A stretch of DNA of 64,000 bases from Citrobacter sp. JGM124 (lineage in GTDB: Bacteria; Pseudomonadota; Gammaproteobacteria; Enterobacterales; Enterobacteriaceae), in contig NZ_JAERJD010000009.1 in NCBI RefSeq assembly GCF_018257795.1, forward strand, positions 62,001-126,000. Direction: 5' to 3'. The first letter of the stretch is position 1; the number at the start of each line of letters is the position of its first letter. The notes under the pieces were generated by a model. It was not told the origin of the DNA. It did no database searches and saw nothing but the letters and a program-made list of their open reading frames with translations. Positions 18,083-26,907 of this stretch are shown here, one piece after another. The position numbers and the translations under genes are program-made.

Positions 18083-18865
18083 ATGAGCAGTATCGCGGAA
18101 ATGTCAGAGCGTTCTTTGTTTCCTCCGCTGGGTAGCGTATTTTTAAGTGTGCTTTTCCATGGGATGCTTGCCCTGATGTTTATTGGTTACTTAACTACTG
18201 CGAATCCAGTAACAGGTGTATTACCACCGGCGATTCCTATTGAGATCGGAAATTATCAGCTAGAGCAACAAACGGAAGCTGAAATTAATCATGCACCTAA
18301 GCAACAAATGGCAAACCGGGAGGAAGTTTTGCCAGATCCGGTACATGAAATGGAAAAGTTACCGAAAACACCGGTGGTGGAAAACGGTAATTTAGCGCAT
18401 GTGAGCGAAAAAAAACCGCTGCAAAAAAAGAAAATACAACCGGTCAGAAAGGTGCAGGAAGAGGCACCTGAAAGTATTCTGGAGGCTGCGGTAACGTCAG
18501 TCCCCGCATCCGGAAGCACCGAAAAAAACAGTGCCACCTTTACCAGTAGTGCATCGGTAGCGGTGAGTGGTCAGCAGAGCTGGCATAGCGAAGTTCACCA
18601 GCGTCTGGGAAAGGTCAAACGTTATCCCAGAGAGGCCATGCGCTTCCGATCAACGGGGGTGTCACATATTCAAGTGGCCCTTAACCGTGATGGTGCGATT
18701 GTTAGTGCAACACTGCAGACGTCATCAGGAAGTAAGATCCTCGATAAAGAAGCGTTGGCCACTATTTATCGTGCTGCACCTTTTCCGCCGCCTCCGGAAA
18801 GCGTGTTGATTGATGGTAGAGTGGAGTTTATTGCCCCGATTGTTTTTGATGTAGCGACAATGTGA
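18083..18865 (+). CDS. TonB-family energy transducer dedicated to the fus-like locus (FusB-like)
   Basis: TonB-like periplasm-spanning protein of 260 aa that passes proton-motive force from ExbB/ExbD to an outer-membrane receptor. One N-terminal membrane segment (about 15-38) keeps the Ser-x3-His pair of TonB (SVLFH). A Lys/Pro/Glu-rich spacer runs from about 40 to 165 and the TonB C-terminal domain from about 172, with the KRYPREAMRF motif that contains the Tyr-Pro contact for receptor TonB boxes. exbB and exbD are not in the window, so it would share the housekeeping pair. I chose the ATG at 18083, preceded by GAGG, over an in-frame ATG at 18068. It is divergent from fecI. Confidence 0.88.
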   Translation: MSSIAEMSERSLFPPLGSVFLSVLFHGMLALMFIGYLTTANPVTGVLPPAIPIEIGNYQLEQQTEAEINHAPKQQMANREEVLPDPVHEMEKLPKTPVVENGNLAHVSEKKPLQKKKIQPVRKVQEEAPESILEAAVTSVPASGSTEKNSATFTSSASVAVSGQQSWHSEVHQRLGKVKRYPREAMRFRSTGVSHIQVALNRDGAIVSATLQTSSGSKILDKEALATIYRAAPFPPPPESVLIDGRVEFIAPIVFDVATM

Positions 18866-18913
18866 GAAACAGCAAGATACCTGCTGATAACAATGTCAGA
18901 ATAATGTAATTGT

Positions 18914-18950
18914 TAATCAGTCATTACTATAAAATAATAATGACTGATTA
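18914..18950. repeat. Long perfect AT-rich hairpin downstream of tonB
   Basis: TAATCAGTCATTA and TAATGACTGATTA form a perfect 13-bp stem with an 11-nt AT-only-but-one loop, 48 bp after the tonB stop. There is no U-run. It could be a terminator-like or processing structure, or a protein-binding palindrome. Confidence 0.6.
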
Positions 18951-19326
18951 TATTGTTAACGGTAATTTTAATATGTACGGTATATTTCATCTGGCATTCT
19001 TTTATAAAAAATACATCAGTCTTTTTTATCGGCATCCTGATTATCTAACAGAAGTCAGCTGAAAAGACCAATAATACAGAAAATTCACCCTGTGGCACCT
19101 GTAAACTTCATTTTTATCCGCCCCGATAAGGAATCGTTGTGCTGGCCTGGGTTCGTAATGCCGAATTCTGACTGAATTAACAGGTAAAAAGTTTATGGCC
19201 GATTCAGAGAATAGTGTCCATATTGGTCATGGGGATTTTTATAATGAAACAACTTACAACAAATTATCTATTCTCTGATTTTATCTAATGTACTACCTTC
19301 CATTCCTCGAAGAGGATAATCATATT
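18951..19326. other. Intergenic region without supported gene
   Basis: AT-rich DNA between tonB and the hydrolase gene. Apart from the hairpin at 18914-18950 I see no gene. The promoter of the hydrolase probably lies near its 3' end. Confidence 0.5.
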
Positions 19327-20235
19327 ATGAATCGCCGTCATTTTTTAACACTGCTTGCCAGCTCAATGGTGACTCTGCAATCCCGTTTTTTATGGGCTGC
19401 CACCAGCCATAGACAATGGCAGGAAATCCCCTTATGGTCAGGGGAGCCTCCTGGGGGAGGCGGCCCTGGTGGCAGTATGCATACTTCAGCTGCTGGTGCA
19501 CAGCGTCATATTGCCATGCCGATGCTGAGTGTGCTGTCGCCTGATAAACCTAATGGGCATGGGGTATTGATTGCTGGCGGCGGTGGCTACAAGCAGATTC
19601 AAACGGGTAAGGAGTCTTTGCCTGCAGCTAACTGGCTGGTTGACAGAGGCTATACTGCTTATGTCCTCAGTTATCGCTTACCGACTGAGGGCTGGTATGA
19701 TGGGGCAATGGTCTCACTCCAGGATGCCCAGCGTGCTTTAAGAATAGTTCGAGAGCGTGAAAAACGTGTCAGTGTTCTGGGATTTTCTGCGGGGGCGCAT
19801 TTATTGGGAATGGCGGTGACCCGGCCTGATTTTCACTCTTATCCGGCACGCGACAAGCTGGATTTAATTCCCGCATCTGCTGATGCGGCCGCGCTAATTT
19901 ACCCGGTAATTACCCTGGAAGCACCTTACACCCATACTTCGACACACCGCGTTCTCGTCGGGAAAAATGCTTCCACGGCTGAGAATACAGCCTGGTCAGT
20001 GCAACAGTATGTTACCCCAGATGCCCCACCTTTTTTCCTGGTTCAGGCTGAGGATGATCCGGTCTCGGATCCGCATAATTCATTAATTATGTTCGCTGCT
20101 TGTCAGCGAGAACATGTCCCGGTTGAAATGTATCGTTACCCGAATGGTGGGCATGGTTTTGGTATGGGAAGACCAGGTACCGCAACGATAGAGTGGCCGG
20201 AACGCTATGCCGAGTGGTTAATAAAGCATGGATAA
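19327..20235 (+). CDS. Tat-exported alpha/beta hydrolase (esterase-like)
   Basis: A 302-aa serine hydrolase of the BD-FAE/dienelactone-like esterase group. The N-terminus MNRRHFLTLLASS fits a twin-arginine export signal (RRxFL), so it is probably folded in the cytoplasm and exported. The nucleophile elbow is GFSAGAH with Ser154. The acid is probably in AEDDPVSDP, and the His in GGHGFGMG near the end. A glycine-rich GEPPGGGGPGGS segment precedes the core. I start at the ATG at 19327, which has GAGG upstream and gives an intact Tat signal; an in-frame ATG 39 bases earlier does not. It lies next to, and on the same strand as, the iron-locus tonB, but with a 460-bp gap. Substrate unknown. Confidence 0.82.
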   Translation: MNRRHFLTLLASSMVTLQSRFLWAATSHRQWQEIPLWSGEPPGGGGPGGSMHTSAAGAQRHIAMPMLSVLSPDKPNGHGVLIAGGGGYKQIQTGKESLPAANWLVDRGYTAYVLSYRLPTEGWYDGAMVSLQDAQRALRIVREREKRVSVLGFSAGAHLLGMAVTRPDFHSYPARDKLDLIPASADAAALIYPVITLEAPYTHTSTHRVLVGKNASTAENTAWSVQQYVTPDAPPFFLVQAEDDPVSDPHNSLIMFAACQREHVPVEMYRYPNGGHGFGMGRPGTATIEWPERYAEWLIKHG

Positions 20236-20613
20236 AAAATAATTCCGTCAGGAATCTGTTTTAGCCCATATTTCGATATTACACGCGTGGCGCTCACTCC
20301 CCATATTTGTGGCCTGAATATGTTCTTATAAATTTACCTGGCGCTCTTCTTTGCAGCACCGATGGCTTATTTTTAAAAGGATAATCTAAGGTATTTAACT
20401 TGTCATTCAATGAGTTATGCTTACCCCTCTCAGAGGGGGAAGATACATGTTTCCATCACTGTATAACCCCATATTTCTTAAAGATAATAGGGGGTAAATG
20501 CTTCAGCAGGCCAGGGGGATGTTCATCCTGAATATTTATATTCCTTATAATAAGTTGTAAATACCCTGTATGATGCTTTGGTTAATTATAATAATACTAG
20601 CCTTTCATTATGC

Positions 20614-20666
20614 CTTTTCTTATTCTCATTCTCCCTTTTCTTATTCTCATTCTCCCTTTCATATTC
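20614..20666. repeat. 21-bp direct tandem repeat, two full copies and a partial third
   Basis: The unit CTTTTCTTATTCTCATTCTC plus C occurs at 20614 and again, perfectly, at 20635; a degenerate third begins at 20656. It is pyrimidine-rich on the + strand. Confidence 0.75.
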
Positions 20667-20699
20667 CAATAGGGATGTATTACACTGAATGTTGTGGGG

Positions 20700-20732
20700 G
20701 AGGTGTGTCGTGTAGAATAAACGACACACCTC
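20700..20732. terminator. Strong hairpin downstream of gss
   Basis: A perfect 11-bp stem (GAGGTGTGTCG and CGACACACCTC) with an 11-nt loop lies 28 bp past the gss stop on the - strand. There is no clear U-run, so termination is likely but not proven. Confidence 0.6.
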
Positions 20733-20759
20733 AGAAAGTAATTAATGACGCGCTATTAT

Positions 20760-22634
20760 TTATAAATAGTTTTCGTCATCAATGACACGTAATGGGTCAA
20801 TATCACTTTCTTTTTTGATCACCAGCCCTTTTTCTGAACGTACGCAGACGCCCCCATAATGGCCACCAACGGTAAAGGTACACAACTGAACATAGCGCTC
20901 ACCGACTTTTGGCAGGCACCAGAGTTGCTGGTAGATATTTTTTTGGGTATCAAATTTACCGAGGGTTTTATCAATAACCTGATCTTCATGGTTAATCAGG
21001 CCGATATTACTGCCACATCGGCCGGCGATAGGCTTGACAGCATAACCGGTTTTTTCCAGCTCTGCGTTTAAAGAGAAATCTGCATCCAGCAAATAACGGT
21101 GATGCGGGAACAAAGACCATAGTACCGGTAAAATAGCCTTATTACTTGGAATGACCGTCCATAATGGTTCAAAAACCATGACTTCAGGGCGTAGCAGTAC
21201 ATCGATTAACCGCACGCTATCTTCCGGATGTCCTGTGCGAATCGGAACTCCGGCATGTTCCGCCTCACTCTCTTCCCGTAGCTGGTCAAGAGCTGTTTCC
21301 CAGGCCCATGTCTTCCAGACACAAGTCACCGGACGCTGTTCAGCATCAACTAACTGGCCGCTTTTATCCCAGCGTAATTCTGTAAAACCATGAATGATCT
21401 TGCTCTCAAAGCCTGCTTTGGTCAGTGCCCGCTGCATAAACTGAGCATGATAACTCTCTTCAGCATCATTATCCTGAAGGATATGTACAAACGGACAAGC
21501 ATCACTGTGTTTCCAGGCCTCTGCCAGCATATCTAATAAGTATTTACCGGGATCACGCCCTGGTATGTTGCCCGCCTGTTCAGCCCATTTACCGAGTATT
21601 AACCCTGTTTCCGCATGGCAAGAAGCAGAGTCAGCATTGTATTCATAGACTTTAAGGCCACGATCATCCATACAAAAATCAATACGGCCTGTGATCATAT
21701 GGTGACGACGACGCTGCCAGGAAAGACGCAAACGAGGCCAGAGAGTTTCTGGAATATCGAATAATGCTAACAGATTATCGTCTTTCATCACCTTGTCAGT
21801 GGCGTGTAAGTACATTAAGTGCATTTCATTCGTGGCGTGGATCAGCTCTTGTTCAGCACTTCGGGAAATGGTCAGATAGCGGTACGGGTTGTCATTAATG
21901 GAGCAACCGCCATTTGCCTGTATATAAGCGTGCTCCAGAGGATCCTCGTCATTAAGCCAGGTTCCTTCAAGTTGCCCTTTGCGTGGTACTTCTATTTCAT
22001 GAATTGCAAGGTAGGGAGCTGGTACTTCTGGCTGGGGTAAACTGTGAGTCGTATCCGCCGTCTGAATCATCCAGCCTAAGATTTCCGTATCGTCGAATGT
22101 GTCCTGTATAAAGTACTTACCTTCGTGTTTTTGCAATGGTAATTCACGAGTCCATTGCTGTCCTTCTGGCAAATGATGATGAATAACATTTTGTTCTGCA
22201 ATACGTACACTATCGCTGAGAACTTGAGTAATAATGGCGACATGACCCGTATGCGAAAATTCCCCGCCTTCCTGCCAGATAAGTAATGCACCAGTCTGAG
22301 GTGAGCGTTCACTACCATTGGCAAATGCCTGAAGTGGCAACAAATTATCATTCACGACCTGACGCAGATACCTGAGAGAAAATATTTCGTAGGCCATTCT
22401 GACATCGGTCAGGATAGTGCCGTAATTGAGATAGAGAAAGCGGCGTGCAAATTCAACACATTGCCACTTATAACCCATATATTCATTATCCAGATAGTGG
22501 CGGAATTCAGAGTCATCCAGACGGTCTGCATTTTCCAGAGAGTCATAATCAGAAGAGTAAATAGCCACACCGCCAGGAGCATAACCTAACAATGTACCGA
22601 AAGGAGCGTCTTGTACTGTACTTTTCTCACTCAT
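20760..22634 (-). CDS. gss: Bifunctional glutathionylspermidine synthetase/amidase
   Basis: A cytoplasmic enzyme of 624 aa (E. coli 619) that joins glutathione to spermidine with ATP and also hydrolyses the product. The N-terminal CHAP-type amidase domain (about 1-200) has the catalytic Cys59 in YKWQCVEFARR and the partner His in HTGHVAII. The C-terminal ATP-grasp synthetase domain has RRRHHMITGRIDFCMD, EYNADSASCH and AVKPIAGRCGSNIGL. I chose the ATG at 22634 (MSEKS), which has AAGG nine bases upstream and puts the Cys at 59 as in E. coli, over an in-frame ATG 18 bases earlier. It stands as a single gene. Its role is in thiol redox and polyamine balance. Confidence 0.95.
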   Translation of the reverse strand: MSEKSTVQDAPFGTLLGYAPGGVAIYSSDYDSLENADRLDDSEFRHYLDNEYMGYKWQCVEFARRFLYLNYGTILTDVRMAYEIFSLRYLRQVVNDNLLPLQAFANGSERSPQTGALLIWQEGGEFSHTGHVAIITQVLSDSVRIAEQNVIHHHLPEGQQWTRELPLQKHEGKYFIQDTFDDTEILGWMIQTADTTHSLPQPEVPAPYLAIHEIEVPRKGQLEGTWLNDEDPLEHAYIQANGGCSINDNPYRYLTISRSAEQELIHATNEMHLMYLHATDKVMKDDNLLALFDIPETLWPRLRLSWQRRRHHMITGRIDFCMDDRGLKVYEYNADSASCHAETGLILGKWAEQAGNIPGRDPGKYLLDMLAEAWKHSDACPFVHILQDNDAEESYHAQFMQRALTKAGFESKIIHGFTELRWDKSGQLVDAEQRPVTCVWKTWAWETALDQLREESEAEHAGVPIRTGHPEDSVRLIDVLLRPEVMVFEPLWTVIPSNKAILPVLWSLFPHHRYLLDADFSLNAELEKTGYAVKPIAGRCGSNIGLINHEDQVIDKTLGKFDTQKNIYQQLWCLPKVGERYVQLCTFTVGGHYGGVCVRSEKGLVIKKESDIDPLRVIDDENYL

Positions 22635-23038
22635 AGCAGAAGCCTTACACAAATACGACTGTCACTGTAACAGTTAAAACTAGTCATCAGCCTTCCCGTC
22701 AGGGGTTAACGAGACGTGATAGAAGGTTAATGGGCGAATGTCTGGTGTGGTGGTTAACACCGGACCGTTAACAGAATAGCATGTTAATCCGAGTGGCTAT
22801 TTGACCTGGTCAATTTCTGGTGCATCATGGCAACAGGGCACGGTTATGGGGGACACCATCTTCCCCGGTAGCTTTAATCATAGAACGTATTATGTCGATA
22901 ATTAAGTACTTTGCTGGGTAGAGTAAAGGCACTTCAGCAGAGATTATTCCCACTACATTGCGTCATTTATCCTACACTTAAGGGTGAATTCTACGCTGAT
23001 AATTTGTTCTGTAAATCTGAGAAATGCGAGATAACAAT
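22635..23038. other. Divergent gss/cbpA promoter region, 404 bp
   Basis: No gene seen. Two GTTAAC palindromes (in GGGGTTAACGAG and ACCGTTAACAG) lie in the gss-proximal half. The cbpA-proximal 100 bp is AT-rich and presumably holds its promoter; in E. coli this gene is sigma-S dependent, but I could not pick out a convincing element. Confidence 0.45.
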
Positions 23039-23965
23039 ATGGAATTAAAGGATTATTATGCCATCATGGGCGTGCAGCGCACAGATAGTCTGAAGACTAT
23101 CAAAACCGCTTATCGCCGTCTGGCGCGGAAATACCACCCAGATGTCAGCAAAGAGGGGGATGCGGAAGAACGTTTCAAAGAGATTGCTGAGGCATGGGAA
23201 GTTCTTAGCGATGATAAGCGTCGTGCTGAGTATGATCAACTCTGGGAGCACCGCAATGATCCCGGGTTTGGGCAGTATAGCCGTCAGGAGCAGCCTGGCC
23301 AGAATTATCATAGTCCGGAAGACTTTGATGATATTTTTTCCTCCATTTTTGGCCGTCGGGGGGCGCAGCAGGCCCGTCAACAACAGTCACGTGGACATGA
23401 TGTTGAAATAGAAGTTGCCGTATTCCTTGAAGAAACACTGGAAGCACACAAACGGCCGATCAGTTTTAAATTACCTGTTTACGATATGTTTGGCCGAGTG
23501 ACCCAGGAAACGGCGAAAACACTCAATGTCACTATTCCCGCAGGTGTCGTGGACGGGCAACGAATTCGTCTCAAAGGCCAGGGAACCGCCGGGGAAAATG
23601 GCGGACCTAACGGAGATTTATGGCTTATCATTCGTATGGCACCCCATCCGCTGTTTGATATTATTGGGCATGACCTGGAAATTGTTTTGCCACTTGCTCC
23701 GTGGGAAGCGGCGCTGGGTACGAAGGTCACACTGCCTACTTTGAAAGACAGTATTCGCTTAACGATCCCAGCAGGTAGTCAGGCGGGACAACGCTTACGT
23801 ATCCAGGGTAAAGGGTTAGTGAATAAACACCAGACTGGTGATTTATATGCTGTGATTAAAATAGTCATGCCGCCAAAACCTGATGAAAAAATTGCAGAGT
23901 ACTGGAAAACATTAGCTGAAGCACAAACATCCTTTGATCCACGTGAAAAGTGGGGGAAAGTATAA
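23039..23965 (+). CDS. cbpA: Curved DNA-binding protein / DnaJ homologue CbpA
   Basis: A 308-aa J-domain co-chaperone that also binds curved DNA in stationary phase. The J domain occupies residues about 1-70 with the HPD motif at 33-35 ([10 protein letters not shown]). A Gly/Phe-poor linker follows, then the two beta-barrel substrate-binding domains ([36 protein letters not shown]). No zinc-finger is present, as expected for CbpA. The start at 23039 ([11 protein letters not shown]) matches the E. coli start; an in-frame ATG lies 15 bases upstream. cbpM follows with overlapping stop and start. Confidence 0.95.
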   Translation: MELKDYYAIMGVQRTDSLKTIKTAYRRLARKYHPDVSKEGDAEERFKEIAEAWEVLSDDKRRAEYDQLWEHRNDPGFGQYSRQEQPGQNYHSPEDFDDIFSSIFGRRGAQQARQQQSRGHDVEIEVAVFLEETLEAHKRPISFKLPVYDMFGRVTQETAKTLNVTIPAGVVDGQRIRLKGQGTAGENGGPNGDLWLIIRMAPHPLFDIIGHDLEIVLPLAPWEAALGTKVTLPTLKDSIRLTIPAGSQAGQRLRIQGKGLVNKHQTGDLYAVIKIVMPPKPDEKIAEYWKTLAEAQTSFDPREKWGKV

Positions 23966-24279
23966 TGACTGAAATAACTGTGACGACCCATAATGTCAGT
24001 GAGTTCTGTTTCTGTACTGGGGTGTCGGAGGAAGATCTGTTAGAAATTGTGGGTCTTGGCGTCATTGAGCCACAGCTAACATCAACCAGACATTGGATAT
24101 TTGTCGATAATGATGTTGTGATTGTGCATCGCGCCGTACGGTTGCGTCGTGAACTGGCGCTAGACTGGCCGGGTATCGCAATTGTGCTCACCTTGCTGGA
24201 TGACAATAATTCTCTGCGCAGCGAAAAACACAGACTAGAGCAAAGGCTGGCAAAATTTATTCTCAACGATCTGAATTAA
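23965..24279 (+). CDS. cbpM: CbpA modulator CbpM
   Basis: A 104-aa anti-CbpA adaptor that binds the J domain and blocks both DnaK co-chaperone and DNA-binding activity. It has the MerR-like helical layout with the family motif EIVGLGVIEPQ and VRLRRELALDWPGIAI. Its ATG uses the last A of the cbpA stop (TAATG), so translation is coupled. An upstream in-frame ATG (23950) lies inside cbpA and is not preferred. Confidence 0.93.
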   Translation: MTEITVTTHNVSEFCFCTGVSEEDLLEIVGLGVIEPQLTSTRHWIFVDNDVVIVHRAVRLRRELALDWPGIAIVLTLLDDNNSLRSEKHRLEQRLAKFILNDLN

Positions 24280-24290
24280 AAACCTGTGTA

Positions 24291-24345
24291 TCAGCCTTGC
24301 AAGCAGCCAGTCAGTTCCTTAATGAGCAGGCTGCTTGAGGGCTGA
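24291..24345. terminator. Extended hairpin after cbpM
   Basis: AAGCAGCC/GGCTGCTT with outer arms TCAGCC/GGCTGA forms a long imperfect stem with a 20-nt loop, shortly after the cbpM stop. No U-run follows, so this is a likely transcript end but not a classical terminator. Confidence 0.45.
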
Positions 24346-24489
24346 CATTCTGTCAGAGACTCTATTTTGTCGTCTTTTAAACGCTGAAGAGTCATTTTTT
24401 ATGGCAAATTGACCGAATTTGGCTATAAATAAAAAGCGATACAAAAATCCATTGTTCGATTTTTATTCAGATAAATGAGGGTGTTTGAA

Positions 24490-24798
24490 ATGAAAAAAGT
24501 ACTTGGTATTATTCTTGGCGTATCACTCATCATCCCTGCAATGTCGCAGGCAGCCGATCAGAAAAAGCCTGTTAACAACTGGACATGTGAAGAGTTTCTG
24601 GATATTGACTCAACTTTTCAGCCTGTGGCAGTTGGTTTCAGTGAAGCATTAAATAATAAAGATAAGCCTGAAGATGCTGTCCTGGACGTTGACGGTATTC
24701 AAACGTTGACCCCATTGGTCATACAGGCTTGTGAAGCAGATAAAACAGCCAGCTTCAAGAAAACAGTGGATAGTGTGAAAAACACGCACAAGCACTAA
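24490..24798 (+). CDS. hdeA: Periplasmic acid-stress chaperone HdeA
   Basis: A 102-aa small periplasmic chaperone that unfolds at low pH and keeps other periplasmic proteins from aggregating. A signal peptide ends near residue 21 (IIPAMSQA-A). The mature part has the two conserved cysteines, Cys33 (NNWTCEEF) and Cys81 (VIQACEAD), and the AVGFSEALNNKDKPEDAVLD core that is nearly the same as in E. coli HdeA. The start at 24490 has GAGGG upstream; an in-frame ATG 15 bases earlier gives no better signal. No hdeB or hdeD neighbour is present. Confidence 0.93.
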   Translation: MKKVLGIILGVSLIIPAMSQAADQKKPVNNWTCEEFLDIDSTFQPVAVGFSEALNNKDKPEDAVLDVDGIQTLTPLVIQACEADKTASFKKTVDSVKNTHKH

Positions 24799-24807
24799 CG
24801 GATTAAC

Positions 24808-25021
24808 TCACCGTACTCTGAACGCTGATCTGCTGGTTATGGTCAGCGTATACACTTTTGCCACCGATATGTCCCCCTCTGATTTAGCCTGATTACGTCT
24901 GTTATAGAGAGTCGCTTCCGATATTCCTTCCATCTGTATAACGGCTGTCACGGTCATATTACAGGGCGGTAACCATTTTGCCTGTGTTACAAGGCTGACG
25001 CTCCGGTGCAATGCGTTTCAT
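24808..25021 (-). pseudogene. IS3-type transposase OrfA remnant (frameshifted, truncated)
   Basis: On the minus strand a start codon at 25021 with a near-perfect GGAGGT ribosome site opens as MKRIAPERQ, the usual beginning of an IS3-family OrfA. The continuing homology (NMTVTAVIQMEGISEATLYN, RRNQAKSEGD: helix-turn-helix of OrfA) is in another frame, so at least one frameshift separates them. After about 60 codons the similarity stops and no OrfB is seen. This is a decayed insertion-sequence scar at the edge of an AT-rich region. Confidence 0.7.
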
Positions 25022-25876
25022 TTGTCACCTCCATGGCTTCGGATTGATGTTTCAGAGAGGGGGATATGAGGGAACACCAGTGGGTTTATTGACTACCGCA
25101 GATGGGGGGAGGGATGTCCATCACATCATTATAATGAAACTCCTCGTTAAAAATTCAGGGAACCCAGTAGGGTTTTCGATCGCTTCGATCATCTCTGGTT
25201 GCCAGATTTCTAAGAAAATGACCCAAGTCATAAAACCACAAGAAGATTATGACTATCGTTCGGGTCATCGTTAATAATTGAAACCAATTGATTTTATTAT
25301 TTTAAAAAAGATTATTCTTATTTACTTTTCATTTAATTTTTTTATGCGCTGATATTTCTTTTTTTTATGTTAACTATGTTATTTTTTTTGGTTTTTTGTA
25401 ATTTTTTGAACTTTAGGTTCTATCTTTTTAATCTGAATGGTAAATTTACCTGCATCAACACCATGTATTAGTTAGATTGTTTAAAAAATGACTTGTCTTA
25501 TGTTTTTAATAACCAGATCTCTCTGTGTCAGCATTCAATTTCACCGGTAAAACATTGCTATGGTTTTTTCCCGGCATTTATACTCATAAGTAAATGCTGG
25601 TATGTTTCTCTGATGCATTGAATATGGACGGTTGTTATATTTCTGCTTACTCTGCCATGAGATACTATGTTTAACAGGTATTTTGAATGTGGCGTGGTTA
25701 TTTAAAATAAAACCATGCCCATGGTGTAGTAAGTAATAATAATATTCTTCAGGTTACTTTTTCAGAACGCAGGTTTTTCATATTTATCTGTATGTAAAAG
25801 GATGTGAAATGTATAAGGATGTTATTTTTATGTGAACAGATATTTAGTTGTTAAGAACAATGAAAGTTAACGTTTT
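25022..25876. other. AT-rich intergenic region, 855 bp, no supported gene
   Basis: Very AT-rich DNA with long T-runs between the IS scar and a LuxR-type gene. An 87-codon frame at 25011-25274 (+) overlaps the IS scar antisense and has no recognised similarity. The composition would suit H-NS binding. No RNA gene recognised. Confidence 0.5.
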
Positions 25877-26380
25877 TTATTGAGTTCTTAATAGTTGCTT
25901 TTGAAAATCAATACGGTTTTCACAGCCCAGTTTTTTCATGATGTTTCTTCTGTATGTATATATTGTTTTACTTTTAATATTGAGTTTATTGGATATTTCA
26001 TCATGACTGATACCTTTTCTTAACCAATAGAGAATTTCTCTCTCTCTTTTCGTCAGTACTATAGTTGCATGATAAATACCGGATTGATTTTTAAGCATGA
26101 AATAACTTAGTATATTTTTAACACTGCATCGTTTATCTAACACAGGAATTGACCCAAAACTTTCGGCCTTTAAAGACGATAAATCGTTAGAGGCGAAAGC
26201 AATAATCTCTTTGTCTTTTTTGATCATTTTTTTACCCTCAGTATGAGGGATGTTATCAAGATCGAGAATTGTATAGTAGTCGTTGAGAAGCTCTTTACTG
26301 AGTAAGTTTTTTATACCGATAATAAAAAATTGATTATTTGATAAAACAGATTTTGCTATGCTCAATTTATTATTTTCCAT
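25877..26380 (-). CDS. LuxR-type regulator with degenerate receiver-like N-terminus
   Basis: A 167-aa protein. The C-terminal 60 residues are a LuxR/FixJ helix-turn-helix (LTKREREILYWLRKGISHDE, then SKTIYTYRRNIMKKLG). The N-terminal 100 residues have the size of a receiver but no obvious phospho-acceptor Asp pattern, as in RcsA/BglJ-type partners. The gene is AT-rich with many AAA/ATA/TTA codons, unlike the core genes to the right. No good ribosome site precedes the ATG. Targets unknown; the diverging MarT-like gene and the AT-rich surroundings suggest horizontally acquired regulation. Confidence 0.8.
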   Translation of the reverse strand: MENNKLSIAKSVLSNNQFFIIGIKNLLSKELLNDYYTILDLDNIPHTEGKKMIKKDKEIIAFASNDLSSLKAESFGSIPVLDKRCSVKNILSYFMLKNQSGIYHATIVLTKREREILYWLRKGISHDEISNKLNIKSKTIYTYRRNIMKKLGCENRIDFQKQLLRTQ

Positions 26381-26907
26381 TTTTATGTTTAGTGGCTGAA
26401 AGTATGCAATCGAATCAGAATAAACCTGAAAAGTATTCTTATTTATTTTGCCTGGGTTTTCTTTAAAAAATAATTACTATGGCGTAGTCTTTTTCTAATT
26501 TACCCGTGCAGATTTAAGGGTATAGCGGAAATTTTACATTCATTGATAATGAATGAGATATAGTTTTTGCTATGAATAAGATCCCCTCATTTATTTTTTT
26601 TGCTGCTTATATCATCTGTGTTATCTCCACATTTACTTCCGGTATAGCCGGCATAAAATGTTTAATTGATTGGTTATAGCTCTTTTTGGAAACTGGAGTA
26701 AGTTTATTTCCTTAAGATCTGATTGGCTATTTGTATTGATTTATAACGATAAAACAGAATTAAACACTAAATTACAGTCATATACAAAGGTTTTTGAGGT
26801 TGTTATTTTGTATGTTGTGGGTTTTTAATTTTTTGTTTTTTGCTGATATTAAGTATACTAAATGTAGCCTGGCTACTGACCAGGCAGTTTCACGCGAGGA
26901 TCATTGA
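26381..26907. other. AT-rich divergent promoter region, 527 bp
   Basis: Between the LuxR-type and MarT-like genes. No supported gene or RNA. The long AT-rich leader is typical of silenced, regulator-controlled genes. No clear operator palindrome identified. Confidence 0.45.

Larger units (their letters stand above)
20236..20760. other. Intergenic region, 524 bp, with tandem repeat and hairpin
   Basis: It separates convergent hydrolase and gss genes. It holds a 21-bp tandem repeat (20614-20666) and an 11-bp-stem hairpin (20700-20732). A 71-codon frame at 20570-20785 runs through both and into gss; I judge it non-coding. Confidence 0.5.

Noticed and set aside
20570-20785. 71-codon frame with a repeated FSYSHSP heptapeptide
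   Set aside because: It is produced by a 21-bp DNA tandem repeat, runs through a strong hairpin and into the gss coding end; no ribosome site.
25011-25274. 87-codon frame on the + strand
   Set aside because: Begins antisense within the IS remnant and has no similarity or ribosome site.
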